Assembly: GCF_008710285.1 (NCBI RefSeq) | Contig: NZ_VYQF01000001.1 | Location: 496,001-560,000, forward strand | Length of the DNA: 64,000 nt | From: Ginsengibacter hankyongi | GTDB lineage: Bacteria; Bacteroidota; Bacteroidia; Chitinophagales; Chitinophagaceae | Direction: 5' to 3' | Shown here: one piece after another, positions 24,282 through 33,467 of the stretch | Layout: each line of letters opens with the position of its first letter | How positions within the stretch are numbered: the first letter of the stretch is position 1 | The notes under the pieces: generated by a model | The model's input: only the letters and a program-made list of their open reading frames with translations | What the model was told of the DNA's origin: nothing | The model's database searches: none | Program-made: the position numbers and the translations under genes

Positions 24282-25502
24282 TTACATTTCAATATAATCA
24301 AGTTCTTTATGAAAAGTTTCTTCTGTTAACAGGGTAGCAATAATACTTATTATCATTACAACAATGCCGGTTATTAATCCGCTTAAAGTATAAGAAAAAT
24401 AACCTTGCAAACCGTTGAAGAGTAAAAGCATTAACGGCAGGGATCCGCGAACCATGTTGGGGACAGTGGTGGCTGCCGTTGCGCGGAGATTAGTGCCAAA
24501 TTGTTCAGCCCCCATGGTTACAAAAATGGCCCAGAAGCCTGTGGCGAAACCCAGGCCCGCAGCAATCCAGTACATACTGGAAGCAGTGCTGCTGCCCGTT
24601 TGCATAAAATACAATGCTATCATTATAATGGTAAGAACATAAAAAATGTATAACGCTTTCTTCCTGCTTTTCAAAAGCTGGCTGAGAAGCCCGGCTATTA
24701 CATCGCCGACCGAAATAGCAATGTAAGCATACATGGTTGCTTTACCAGGATTAATGTCATCGGTCATGCCAAATTGCTTTGCAAACTTGTTTGAAAATGC
24801 TATAAGAATGCCGATGACGTACCAGGTTGGAAGACCCAACAAAATACTGCACGCATATTTTTTAAATCGTTTCTTATTATTAAAAAACATTAAGAAATTT
24901 CCCTTTGAAACCGTCCGTTCCATTGCTTGGTACATGCCGGATTCGAACACACTTACACGCATCAACAACAAAAGGAAACCAAGGCCGCCACCGATAAAAT
25001 AACAAATTCTCCAGTCATATTTTTGGGAAATAAAAAAAGCGACTATGGCCCCCGTTAGTCCGATGCCGGCAACCATTGCTGTTCCAATTCCTCTTTGTTC
25101 TTTTTTAAGAAGTTCGGCTACTAACGTGATACCGCCGCCCAATTCCCCGGCAAGGCCAATGCCTGCAACAAACCTGGCCATTATATATTGAGGTACTGTT
25201 TGCACAAAGCCATTGGCAATGTTGGCAAGAGAATATAATATTATAGAACCGAAAAGTATACTAAGCCTTCCTTTTTTATCTCCGGCAATACCCCAAATAA
25301 TGCCGCCGATTAACAATCCTATCATTTGAATACCGATAATCAGTTCCCCTTTTTTATCAATATCCGTTGCACTTAAGCCTAAAGATTTCAGGCTGGGGAT
25401 TCGAACTATATTAAACAGGAGCAGGTCATATATATCAACAAAATACCCTAAAGCTGCAACTATTACAGGAATGGAAAAAACTGCAATGTGTTTTTTATTC
25501 AT
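24282..25502 (-). CDS. MFS transporter (metabolite:H+ symporter-like)
   Basis: A 406-residue protein with 12 predicted helices. The loop 2-3 motif is GIAGDKKGRLSILFG (about residues 68-82), and ARFVAGIGLAGELGGGITLVAELL is the helix 4-5 signature of the sugar/metabolite symporter branch. FVDIYDLLLFNIVRIP in helix 1 is also typical of that branch (organic acid or shikimate porters). The exact substrate is unknown. It lies 22 bp after the DedA gene in the same direction, so co-transcription is likely. Confidence 0.88.
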   Translation of the reverse strand: MNKKHIAVFSIPVIVAALGYFVDIYDLLLFNIVRIPSLKSLGLSATDIDKKGELIIGIQMIGLLIGGIIWGIAGDKKGRLSILFGSIILYSLANIANGFVQTVPQYIMARFVAGIGLAGELGGGITLVAELLKKEQRGIGTAMVAGIGLTGAIVAFFISQKYDWRICYFIGGGLGFLLLLMRVSVFESGMYQAMERTVSKGNFLMFFNNKKRFKKYACSILLGLPTWYVIGILIAFSNKFAKQFGMTDDINPGKATMYAYIAISVGDVIAGLLSQLLKSRKKALYIFYVLTIIMIALYFMQTGSSTASSMYWIAAGLGFATGFWAIFVTMGAEQFGTNLRATAATTVPNMVRGSLPLMLLLFNGLQGYFSYTLSGLITGIVVMIISIIATLLTEETFHKELDYIEM

Positions 25503-25524
25503 ATCAAAACAAAGTCACTGGTTC

Positions 25525-26223
25525 TTAATTAGATTTTTTCTTAGTAATGAAAACTTTCCATATAACCGGGAAAGTGGTAACTACTATAATTCCTACCACA
25601 ATTACTTCAAGGTGTTCCTTAAGGTCGAAATTAAACTGGTGTTGAATAAAAGTTTGAAGAAAGTGACCGGCAAATAACATGCTGCCTACCCAAAGGATGC
25701 ATCCTACAATATTATAATAGCTAAATTTTTTCCAGTCCATCAAAACAATTCCTGCAACTATGGGAGCAAACGTTCGTACGAAAGGAACAAATCTTGCTAA
25801 AACAATTGCCTGGCCTCCGTTCTTTTCATAGAATTCGTGGGCCTGCACCAAATATTTTTTCTTGAAGAAAAATGTATCTTTTCTTTCAAATAAAAAAGGG
25901 CCACTCTTGCGGCCAAACCAATATCCAACAAAATTGCCAAGTATCCCTGCGATGGAAATTAATATCCATAATATAAAAAGATCTGCCCATTGATTATGTG
26001 TTTCAAACAATGCTGACGCTACAATACCCGGAACACCTCCTGTGGTTGAGCTGAAAATACCGGTAACAAAAAGCAGTGCATCGCCGGGTAAAAAAAATCC
26101 GGCAAACAGTCCTGTTTCTGCAAATACAATAAATAATATCATCCATAAACCACCATGCTGAATATAGAAATGTGGATTTAATAAATCCCTTATACCTATG
26201 CCTAAAATGTCTAATAATTCCAC
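25525..26223 (-). CDS. DedA family membrane protein
   Basis: A 232-residue protein with the DedA/VTT pattern: AETGLFAGFFLPGDALLFVTGIF (re-entrant loop with FLPGD), GYWFGRKSGPFLF, and ARFVPFVRTFAPIVAGI with the conserved Arg pair and Pro, then C-terminal helices. The family supports membrane lipid (undecaprenyl phosphate) recycling and proton-dependent transport. It starts 17 bp after the upstream symporter gene's stop and precedes the MFS gene by 22 bp, so it is probably in one operon. Confidence 0.93.
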   Translation of the reverse strand: MELLDILGIGIRDLLNPHFYIQHGGLWMILFIVFAETGLFAGFFLPGDALLFVTGIFSSTTGGVPGIVASALFETHNQWADLFILWILISIAGILGNFVGYWFGRKSGPFLFERKDTFFFKKKYLVQAHEFYEKNGGQAIVLARFVPFVRTFAPIVAGIVLMDWKKFSYYNIVGCILWVGSMLFAGHFLQTFIQHQFNFDLKEHLEVIVVGIIVVTTFPVIWKVFITKKKSN

Positions 26224-26240
26224 TTATAATAATTTTAATT

Positions 26241-27497
26241 TTAATTAGTAAGTTCACCTTCCCATTTACTTACAGCCGAGGTAGCCAAAGCATTTCCCAG
26301 CACATTCGTCATGGTACGAAACATATCACAAAAATGATCTATTGGCAATATTAAGGCAATTCCGGCAGGTGGAATATTAAACATGCTGCAAGTGGCCAAT
26401 ACAACAACCAACGCAGCCCGGGGCACACCTGCAATTCCTTTGCTGGTAAGCATCAATACCAGCAACATAGTAATTTGTGTTCCCAAATCCATTTGAATAT
26501 TGTAAGCCTGCGCTATGGCTATGCTTGCAAAGGTCATATACATCATGCTGCCATCGAGGTTAAAACTATACCCTAACGGTAGCGTAAACGCAACTATTTT
26601 TTCCGGGCAGCCAAAGCGCTCAAGCTCCTCCGTTAGTTTAGGAAAAACAGCTTCGCTGCTTGTAGTGCTGAATGCAATTAATAAGGGCTGGGCTATTCTT
26701 CTTAAAAGGGATGGTACCCTGTTCTTTAATATTAAATAACCAACGGCAATTAATACAAGCCAAAGAACAAATATTCCAATCACAAAAAAGAAAAGATAAT
26801 TGCCGTAAAATTTAAATATCTCAAGCCCGTTAGTTGCAATAACAGCTCCCAGTGCACCAAAAACACCCAGTGGAGCAAACTTCATTACGTAACCCACCAT
26901 TTTTAAGATGATATGCGATACACTTTCCAATGCTTTTATTACAGGTTTGGCATAATCGCCAATGGCAGTTGTGGCAATACCAAAGAAAACACTAAAGATT
27001 ACAATCTGTAAAATCTCATTGGACGCCAAAGATTGAAAAATGCTTTTCGGAAAAACATGCTCTACAAAATTGGTTAAAGAAAACTGGTGTGTATTCGACA
27101 TCAGGTCTTTTGCTGCTGACGCATCGGCTATATTTAAATTTATTGCAGCGCCAGGCTTAAAATAATTAACAAGCACAAGCCCTATAAAAAGACTTACTAA
27201 CGATGCGGAAACAAACCACAAGAGCGCTTTGCCTCCTATTCTGCCAACCGTTTTTAAATCTCCCAGTTTCGCAATCCCCACCACTAACGTTGAAAATACC
27301 AGCGGGGCAATAATCATTTGAACCAGTCTTAAAAAGATAGTGGTTAGCAAATTCATATCAACGGCAAAAGAAGCGATAAACGAGGCAGATGCATTCCGGT
27401 GAACAATATATCCCAGCACGCTGCCAGCAAGCATTGCAATAAGGACATAGATGGTAAGTTTGTTTTTATTTGCGGCAACAGGCTTTATATCACTCAT
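26241..27497 (-). CDS. Dicarboxylate/amino acid:cation symporter (DAACS, GltP/DctA-like)
   Basis: A 418-residue protein with the family landmarks: IAPLVFSTLVVGIAKLGD (helix 2 region), the HP1 serine-rich loop AFSTTSSEAVFPKL, LPLGYSFNLDGSMMYMTFASIAIAQ (TM7 with the NLDGS cation site) and SKGIAGVPRAALVVVLAT (HP2). It should carry glutamate, aspartate or C4-dicarboxylates with Na+ or H+. It is the first gene of the four-gene minus-strand set and is divergent from the APC permease gene across a 130-bp gap. Confidence 0.94.
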   Translation of the reverse strand: MSDIKPVAANKNKLTIYVLIAMLAGSVLGYIVHRNASASFIASFAVDMNLLTTIFLRLVQMIIAPLVFSTLVVGIAKLGDLKTVGRIGGKALLWFVSASLVSLFIGLVLVNYFKPGAAINLNIADASAAKDLMSNTHQFSLTNFVEHVFPKSIFQSLASNEILQIVIFSVFFGIATTAIGDYAKPVIKALESVSHIILKMVGYVMKFAPLGVFGALGAVIATNGLEIFKFYGNYLFFFVIGIFVLWLVLIAVGYLILKNRVPSLLRRIAQPLLIAFSTTSSEAVFPKLTEELERFGCPEKIVAFTLPLGYSFNLDGSMMYMTFASIAIAQAYNIQMDLGTQITMLLVLMLTSKGIAGVPRAALVVVLATCSMFNIPPAGIALILPIDHFCDMFRTMTNVLGNALATSAVSKWEGELTN

Positions 27498-27627
27498 ATT
27501 AATTTTGCAATATAATATTTAAAATGAGTTATCAGCCCGGCCCGTTAAAAATTATACTTCGCTTTTATATTTTAAAAATTAATTCCTTACTTTTCCACCT
27601 TATTGATAACCAAAAGATATACTATAC

Positions 27628-29175
27628 ATGAGTTTATTTGTAACCAAGCCTATGAGCAGCCTTATGGCTGAAGCCAGTGATTCGGGTAATACACTAAAAA
27701 GAACACTGGGCCCGATAAATTTAATTGCACTGGGTATTGGTGCCATCATCGGGGCTGGCCTTTTCGTAAGAACCGCTGCCGCCGCTGCACAGAATGCCGG
27801 CCCATCCGTAACAATAGGTTTTATTATTGCATCTGTTGGATGTGCCTTTGCGGGATTGTGTTACGCAGAGTTTGCTTCAATGATTCCCATCGCGGGAAGC
27901 GCATACACTTATTCTTATGCAACAATGGGTGAGTTTATTGCATGGATAATTGGCTGGGATTTGGTTCTTGAATATGGTGTGGGAGCTGCAACAGTTGCTA
28001 TTGCCTGGAGCGAATACTTTAATAAGCTACTTGAAATTTTTGGCCTGGACGTCCCCTATCAATGGTGCCACTCTCCTTTTGAAGTGTCTACCACGGGTAT
28101 TCATGGCATAATGAATATTCCGGCACTATTTATAATTGTTGTGCTCACATTGTTATTAATAAGAGGGATGCAGGAATCAGCAGTGGTAAATGCGATAATA
28201 GTTATTTTAAAAGTAGCGATAGTGATAGTAGTAATTGCAATGGGCTGGCAATTCATCAAACCTGAGAATCATACACCTTTTATTCCTGCACCCAGCACTT
28301 ATACAGATACGCAAGGCATCACTCATAACTATGGTGGCATTCTTGGAATATTGGGCGCGGCAGGAGTTGTGTTTTTTGCATTCATTGGTTTTGATGCGGT
28401 TTCCACTGCTGCACAGGAAACCAGGAACCCTAAGAGAGATATGCCAATTGGTATTTTAGGGTCGCTGGTAATTTGCACAATTTTATATATCCTCTTTTCA
28501 TATGTACTTACAGGTGTTGCATCAGTTCATGATTTCAGAACCCAGGGAAAAGAAGCCTCTGTGGTATATGCCATAGAGCACATGAGTGGCTCAATGATCG
28601 GGGGCGTGTGGGTGCCTGCTTACAAATGGCTGAGCAATCTTGTAACGATAGCAATTCTTGCAGGTTTTTCTTCTGTAATTCTTGTGATGTTAATGGGCCA
28701 GTCGAGGGTATTTTATTCTATGAGTAAAGATGGATTGGTGCCGCAGGTATTTTCTAAAATACATCCTAAGTTTAAGACTCCTTATAAATCTAACCTCATC
28801 TTTTTAATATTTGTAGGATGCTTTGCTTCATTTATACCAGGTGACATTGTAGGAGATATGACCAGTATAGGAACACTATTTGCTTTTATATTGGTATGTG
28901 CCGGCGTATGGATTATGAGAAGAAAACATCCTGAAATTAAGAGACAATTTAGAGTGCCTGCGGTTGGCCTTATATCTACCTTAGGTATTATCGTTTGCGG
29001 CGCTATGATATTTGGTCTTGGCTGGACCAACTGGGCACGGCTTATTGGTTGGCTTTTAATTGGGTTTATAATTTATTTTAGTTATAGTCGTCATAACAGC
29101 AGGCTAAGAAACCCGGGCAAGTTTCCGCCTCCCGGTCATCATGAAATTCCCGAAGATATTCCACCATTAATATAA
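27628..29175 (+). CDS. APC-family amino acid permease (cationic amino acid transporter type)
   Basis: A 515-residue protein with 12 or more helices. LGPINLIALGIGAIIGAGLFVRTAAAA is the helix 1 substrate-binding GxG region. MIPIAGSAYTYSYATMGEFIAWIIGWDLVLEY and FFAFIGFDAVSTAAQETRNPKRDMPIGI are characteristic of the YfnA/CAT branch. The C-terminus ends in a Pro-rich tail (FPPPGHHEIPEDIPP). Likely import of amino acids; the specificity is unknown. It is monocistronic: a terminator follows 11 nt after the stop. Confidence 0.93.
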   Translation: MSLFVTKPMSSLMAEASDSGNTLKRTLGPINLIALGIGAIIGAGLFVRTAAAAAQNAGPSVTIGFIIASVGCAFAGLCYAEFASMIPIAGSAYTYSYATMGEFIAWIIGWDLVLEYGVGAATVAIAWSEYFNKLLEIFGLDVPYQWCHSPFEVSTTGIHGIMNIPALFIIVVLTLLLIRGMQESAVVNAIIVILKVAIVIVVIAMGWQFIKPENHTPFIPAPSTYTDTQGITHNYGGILGILGAAGVVFFAFIGFDAVSTAAQETRNPKRDMPIGILGSLVICTILYILFSYVLTGVASVHDFRTQGKEASVVYAIEHMSGSMIGGVWVPAYKWLSNLVTIAILAGFSSVILVMLMGQSRVFYSMSKDGLVPQVFSKIHPKFKTPYKSNLIFLIFVGCFASFIPGDIVGDMTSIGTLFAFILVCAGVWIMRRKHPEIKRQFRVPAVGLISTLGIIVCGAMIFGLGWTNWARLIGWLLIGFIIYFSYSRHNSRLRNPGKFPPPGHHEIPEDIPPLI

Positions 29176-29186
29176 ATTCTTTACAT

Positions 29187-29219
29187 AAAATCCCGTTTTG
29201 TCAAAGGCGGGATTTTTTT
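29187..29219 (+). terminator. Intrinsic terminator of the APC permease gene
   Basis: AAAATCCCG (29187-29195) and CGGGATTTT (29208-29216) arms, followed by further T. Confidence 0.85.
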
Positions 29220-29242
29220 GTTTTGCAACGGAGTAAAAAAGT

Positions 29243-29431
29243 AAATCACTTTGGTTGGCCTTCGCCATTCATTGGGGAGCGAACATTGCATTTGAATCTG
29301 CTAACTCAATTATCCCTACGAAAACTTTGGTACAACATGATAGAAGCACATGGCTGCTTGCAGCATCATGGGGATTGCTTCTTGTAATATTGGCCATGTT
29401 ATACTTACAAAGCTTTTTAAAAAATGTTTGA
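29243..29431 (+). pseudogene. C-terminal remnant of a CPBP-family intramembrane protease
   Basis: An open stretch of 62 codons without a start codon, preceded by a stop, reads LWLAFAIHWGANIAFESANS and later WLLAASWGLLLVILAML, ending at a TGA. The IHWGAN segment matches the last His motif region of CPBP (Abi) metalloproteases. The N-terminal two thirds, including the Glu-Glu motif, are missing. It is a decayed gene between the APC permease and YitT genes. Confidence 0.55.
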
Positions 29432-29488
29432 AAACAAATATTGTATAAATCGTGAGAAGAATTCTTCATTCACCCCAAGTTGAATGCC

Positions 29489-30466
29489 TTAATGTTTAAA
29501 AGGCCGCTTCTTTATCATTCCACCCTTCGTGTCCTTGATGCTGCTCATAACTACAAAAGCATTCGGGTCAATCTTTTCGATTTCTGTGTTAAGGCGGTTT
29601 AACTCTAAACGCGTAACAACTGTATAAACTATATCAATGTCTTTTGCCTCACCTGTTTTGCCGAATCCGCGTTTGCCGTTATACACCGTTACGCCCCGCC
29701 CCAGCTTTTCAATTATCATCTGTCTTACTCTGTCGCTGTATGTGGAAATTATTGTTACGCCTGTATATTCTTCAATCCCTTCAATTACAAAGTCAAGCGT
29801 TTTAGAAGCGGATAAATAAGTTACCATTGAGTAAAGTGCAATTTCCATTGATAAGAAGTAAGCGGCTGCAGAAAAAATAACTATGTTTATTACAATTATA
29901 ATATCGCCGATGGTGGTTCCTAATTTACGGCTTAAAAATATTGCTAAAACTTCTGTACCGTCAATAACGGCGCCGCCTCTTACCGAAAGCCCGATACCTG
30001 CACCCAGGAAAAAACCGCCAAACAATGCCACGAGCAAATTGTCGTTTGTTACATTAGGAAATGAAACCGTAGCCACCACCAAAGCAAGTCCGGAAATAGC
30101 AAGTGCTGTTTTTAGTGCAAAAGCCTTTCCAATAACGGTGTAGCCCAGAATGATAAAGGGAATGTTTACCAAAATTAAAAGAACATAAAGTGGAATTCGC
30201 GTAAGCGCAGATATTAAAAGTGAAATGCCCGTAGCTCCACCATCAATAAAGTGGTTGGTTAAAAGAAATCCCTTAAAGCCGAATGCAGCCGAAAAAATAC
30301 CAAGCGTTACCAGGATAAAATCCTTAAAAAGATTGGTGACGCTAACTTTGAAACTTCTAAACCCTTTGGCAAGTTCAAAGCTTGAGTACATTTTTTCGGA
30401 GCCTGCATTGTTTCCTTTATGCCTCAGCGTGGTTTTAATTATTATTCGTTTCCAAAAAGGATTCAT
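29489..30466 (-). CDS. YitT family membrane protein (DUF161 + DUF2179)
   Basis: A 325-residue protein. After a 45-residue polar N-terminus come five or six helices with IFSAAFGFKGFLLTNHFIDGGATGISLL and GIGLSVRGGAVIDGTEVLAIFLSRK, the YitT core. A soluble C-terminal DUF2179 domain follows: YTGVTIISTYSDRVRQMIIEKLGRGVTVYNGKRG and DPNAFVVMSSIKDTKGG. The function is not established. A later Met (MYSSFELAKGF) is an alternative start. It is a single gene facing away from the 530-bp gap before ssb. Confidence 0.93.
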   Translation of the reverse strand: MNPFWKRIIIKTTLRHKGNNAGSEKMYSSFELAKGFRSFKVSVTNLFKDFILVTLGIFSAAFGFKGFLLTNHFIDGGATGISLLISALTRIPLYVLLILVNIPFIILGYTVIGKAFALKTALAISGLALVVATVSFPNVTNDNLLVALFGGFFLGAGIGLSVRGGAVIDGTEVLAIFLSRKLGTTIGDIIIVINIVIFSAAAYFLSMEIALYSMVTYLSASKTLDFVIEGIEEYTGVTIISTYSDRVRQMIIEKLGRGVTVYNGKRGFGKTGEAKDIDIVYTVVTRLELNRLNTEIEKIDPNAFVVMSSIKDTKGGMIKKRPFKH

Positions 30467-30943
30467 TGTGCTGCTGGTTTGGTTTACTATTAAAGTCTAA
30501 ACTGCCCTTGTTTCTAAAAAAGTCCGGTATTGTCAATCCATATTTTAAAGGGTTTACAGAAGAATAAAGCTATTTGCTTGTAACACCGCAAGGCCTGCTA
30601 CTATGCCTGCATATTATACTCTCGTGGGTAAACAAAAAAAATCAACCATGTTATTGAAACGTAGGGTGAAAAGCCTTTAATGAAGATAGAACAAAAGAAG
30701 AATATTTGAATGCTGCACAGGATGACCATCAAAAATATCCATAAAAGAAGGGCCACCCGCGTGACCTTTGTTTACAAACACCGGGGCAAGTTTACTATTG
30801 AACAAACTTTGGCAAATAAGATCGCTAAGGCTAACTAAAGTATATGTTTTTGTAAACAAGTACAGTGAACTACAGGATGCTCCCTTTGGCAAAACAGCCG
30901 CGTACGTACTTATTAATGTATTATACAACCGACATACCTGCAT
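30467..30943. other. Long intergenic stretch between the YitT and ssb genes
   Basis: No conserved gene is recognised. One short basic reading frame (30722-30838) is listed as a candidate, and the ssb terminator lies at the right edge. Confidence 0.4.
30722..30838 (+). CDS. Candidate small basic protein (38 residues)
   Basis: ATG at 30722; reads MTIKNIHKRRATRVTFVYK and ends IEQTLANKIAKAN before TAA. It is strongly basic with an alternating pattern. No clear ribosome site or homology is known to me, and chance is quite possible. Confidence 0.25.
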   Translation: MTIKNIHKRRATRVTFVYKHRGKFTIEQTLANKIAKAN

Positions 30944-30969
30944 AAAAAAAGACAGTGATTACACTGTCT
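30944..30969 (-). terminator. Intrinsic terminator of ssb
   Basis: On the minus strand AGACAGTG, a 4-nt loop, CACTGTCT and seven U (A-run 30944-30950). The arms are perfect 8-mers, 25 nt after the ssb stop. Confidence 0.88.
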
Positions 30970-30994
30970 CTTAACTAACCCATCCATAATTATT

Positions 30995-31447
30995 TTAGAA
31001 CGGAAGGTCATCCGCGGCATCTTCCATTTGTACGGAAGCGGGGCTTCCGGAAGTTGAATTATATCCTGTGCCGGAGGAGGATGAAGACGAAGATGACGAA
31101 TAGGAACCTGCGCTACCCTGGCTTCCATCGGTATTACCTCCTAACAATTGTAAATCTCTTACCCTCATTCTTAAGGTTGCCGCCGGCTGGTTGTCCTTGT
31201 TCGTATAGGCTTCTGCTTCGGGCGTGCCTTCAACATAAACCTGCTTTCCCTTTTTTAAATACTGGGCTACCGCCGTACGGTCTGTCCAGTAAGCACAATT
31301 TACCCATGTGGTTCTTTCTTTTAAATTGCCCTGGGCATCTTTGAACTTTTCAGTGTGGGCTACGTTGAAATTAATAACGTTTTTACCATTTACTTCTTTT
31401 TGGATGCAATCAGCTCCAAGGTTGCCTACGATTTGTAATTTGATCAT
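30995..31447 (-). CDS. ssb: Single-stranded DNA-binding protein
   Basis: A 150-residue SSB. The N-terminal OB fold (residues 1-105) has LQIVGNLGADCIQKEVNGKNVINFNVAHTEKF, TTWVNCAYW and LKKGKQVYVEGTPEAEAY. A Gly/Ser linker with nine consecutive Ser follows. The acidic tip DAADDLPF recruits repair and replication partners. The lone setting beside an S24 repressor gene, 89 bp upstream on the same strand, suggests this may be an accessory rather than the main SSB. No other replication or phage genes are close. Confidence 0.96.
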   Translation of the reverse strand: MIKLQIVGNLGADCIQKEVNGKNVINFNVAHTEKFKDAQGNLKERTTWVNCAYWTDRTAVAQYLKKGKQVYVEGTPEAEAYTNKDNQPAATLRMRVRDLQLLGGNTDGSQGSAGSYSSSSSSSSSGTGYNSTSGSPASVQMEDAADDLPF

Positions 31448-31536
31448 GACTGTGTTTTTTAATTGTTAATCGATGTATCTGAACGGCCTCATCTTAATTA
31501 TAAAAATGAAGCGAAATCTAATGAATGATCACAAAC

Positions 31537-32292
31537 CTAATTCATTTTCTTTTTTAAAGAGCTCACCTGGTCTTGCAGGTTACTAACCAAATTTACCAGC
31601 GAATCCACATCCCAACGCTGCTGTTGTGTTACTTTATTAATAGCGGCCTGCGCCTGCCATACTTCCAGCACATCGGCAGTGTGCACCTGGTAAGGCTGGT
31701 AAGCAGGATTATCGCTTACGAGGGTAAGCTTGTTTTTATTTTTGTTGCTTTTAATTACACGCTTGTATACAATGCCCTCACTTTTGCTTACCACAATATA
31801 GGCTGCATTGCTTTTTATATTTTCAATGTTCTCCACTTTCTCTCCTACTATTACACTGCCACTGGGTGTAGGCATCATACTATCTCCTATTATCTCAAAA
31901 GCCCGGTAAGTGCCGCCGGAAAGCATCGGCAGGGTAAAAGTGTTGAGCTCATCAATAAATTCAGTATCTGCATAACCTGCCAGGTAGCCTGCGGCAGCTT
32001 TTACCGGAACAAAATGAATGAGATTCCTATCCGCACTCATCATTTTAAGCTGGCGCCTTTTGGCCAGATAACTTGAGCCCTTAGATTCACTCAGGTCGTG
32101 CAATAAAAGTTCGTCCAGGGTCACTTTAAATATTTCCGAAACTATTTCAAGCACATCAGTTCTTGGCTCTGCTCTTTCTTCTTCATAAGCGCCAACGAGG
32201 GAACGCTTAATACCCAGTTTATTGGCGAACTCTTCCTGTGTCCATCCGCGTAGCTTACGCAAGTATTTTAAATTAAGTCCTGCTAATGCCAT
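31537..32292 (-). CDS. HTH-S24 repressor (LexA/CI-like, self-cleaving type)
   Basis: A 251-residue protein. The N-terminal XRE helix-turn-helix (residues 5-62: LKYLRKLRGWTQEEFANKLGIKRSLVGAYEEERAEP) is followed by an S24 peptidase domain: VKAAAGYLAGYAD with a possible Ala-Gly cleavage site, IIGDSMMPTPSGS with nucleophile Ser, and IVVSKSEGIVYKRV with the Lys. A C-terminal coiled coil (LVNLVSNLQDQVSSLKKK) is added. Two identical 13-bp operator candidates flank the -7 element of its promoter, so autorepression is expected. Regulation by DNA damage (RecA) is inferred from the fold only. Bacteroidota carry such repressors outside prophages. Confidence 0.92.
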   Translation of the reverse strand: MALAGLNLKYLRKLRGWTQEEFANKLGIKRSLVGAYEEERAEPRTDVLEIVSEIFKVTLDELLLHDLSESKGSSYLAKRRQLKMMSADRNLIHFVPVKAAAGYLAGYADTEFIDELNTFTLPMLSGGTYRAFEIIGDSMMPTPSGSVIVGEKVENIENIKSNAAYIVVSKSEGIVYKRVIKSNKNKNKLTLVSDNPAYQPYQVHTADVLEVWQAQAAINKVTQQQRWDVDSLVNLVSNLQDQVSSLKKKMN

Positions 32293-32297
32293 AGTAA

Positions 32298-32342
32298 CTA
32301 ATTTATTTAGACAAAAATACTAATTTATTTAGCTTGACCAAA
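32298..32342 (-). promoter_or_regulatory. Repressor promoter with two operators flanking the -7 element
   Basis: Read on the minus strand: TTTG (-33; plus 32339-32342), exactly 19 nt, TATTTTTG (-7; plus 32312-32319). The 13-mer CTAAATAAATTAG occurs immediately before the -7 element (32320-32332) and again just after it (32298-32310). The two copies are 22 bp apart, two helical turns, on the same DNA face. Confidence 0.75.
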
Positions 32343-32407
32343 TTTATTTTAATTATTTTTTACGAGGTAATTTTATAAGGTTTAAGAAACCAGTTATATT
32401 TATAATT

Positions 32408-33400
32408 ATGATAAAAAAACAGCTATTTAAAGAAATTCATAAACAAATTTCTATTATAGGTTTAATATTTGTTTCCAGCTTAAATACATACAGCGCTGAT
32501 TATTTATTTAACCCGTCAATTTATTTCAAAATACAAACTATGCAACCGAACTCTCCTGCAGATACAATTATTAATGACAATAAAATTGCAAATGGCACAC
32601 CTGTCTTAATATCTGATAAATTTTCTTTTACCGAAGGCCCCGCAGTGGATAAACAAGGAAACGTTTTTTTTACCGACCAGCCCAATAACCAGATATGGAA
32701 ATATAGTATCGATGGGAAGCTTTCTCTTTTTATGGACAATACGGGGCGCTCCAACGGGATGTATTTTGATAAGAAAGGAAACCTTATTTCCTGTGCGGAT
32801 GAACACAATAAACTGGTGGCCATAAGCCCATCGAAAGCAATTACCGTACTTGCTGATAATTTTAACGGCGAGATATTTAACGGGCCAAATGATGTATGGA
32901 TAAACCCGGTAAATGATGATATCTATTTTACGGATCCTTATTATAAAAGGGATTACTGGGAAAAAGACCATCCTCATATAGCAGAACAAAATGTTTACTA
33001 CCTGCAAAAAAATAAAAAGAAAGCAGTATTGGCTGCCGCAGAAATGACCAAGCCCAATGGAATTATTGGAACACCCGACGGTAAATTTTTATATGTTGCC
33101 GATATTGGGGCCAATAAAACGTATAAATTCACGATTGATAAAAACGGGAGTTTGATAAATAAACAACTTTTTGCCAGCCAGGGTTCTGATGGAATGACAA
33201 TTGACAATAAGGGAAATATTTATTTGACAGGGAAAGGCATTACTGTTTACAATAAGGAAGGAGAAATAGTGCAGCAGATTCCTATACGGGAAGACTGGAC
33301 CGCTAATGTTTGCTTTGGTGGAAAAAACCATGATGAACTGTTTATTACAGCATCTAAATCGGTATACATTTTACACACTAATGTGAAGGGAGTACAATAG
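32408..33400 (+). CDS. SMP-30/gluconolactonase-like beta-propeller protein, secreted
   Basis: A 330-residue protein with an N-terminal hydrophobic export signal (ISIIGLIFVSSLNTYSA). The six-bladed SMP-30 fold is seen as FSFTEGPAVDKQGNVFFTDQPNNQIWKYS, GRSNGMYFDKKGNLISCADEHN, FNGPNDVWINPVNDDIYFTDPYY and KPNGIIGTPDGKFLYVAD. The metal ligands Glu (TEGPAV), Asn (GPNDV) and Asp are in place. Lactone or phosphotriester hydrolysis in the periplasm is possible; sugar-acid lactones are the usual substrates. It is divergent from the S24 repressor, and a TATATTTA element lies near the start. Confidence 0.9.
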   Translation: MIKKQLFKEIHKQISIIGLIFVSSLNTYSADYLFNPSIYFKIQTMQPNSPADTIINDNKIANGTPVLISDKFSFTEGPAVDKQGNVFFTDQPNNQIWKYSIDGKLSLFMDNTGRSNGMYFDKKGNLISCADEHNKLVAISPSKAITVLADNFNGEIFNGPNDVWINPVNDDIYFTDPYYKRDYWEKDHPHIAEQNVYYLQKNKKKAVLAAAEMTKPNGIIGTPDGKFLYVADIGANKTYKFTIDKNGSLINKQLFASQGSDGMTIDNKGNIYLTGKGITVYNKEGEIVQQIPIREDWTANVCFGGKNHDELFITASKSVYILHTNVKGVQ

Positions 33401-33467
33401 CGCCGCTTTTGCTTTAATTCATTTAATTTACAATTATTCTATTAACTAATTGATCTTTAAAAAAAAA

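Noticed and set aside
30995-32292. Prophage, suggested by ssb next to an S24 repressor
   Set aside because: No integrase, terminase, capsid or other phage genes lie around them.
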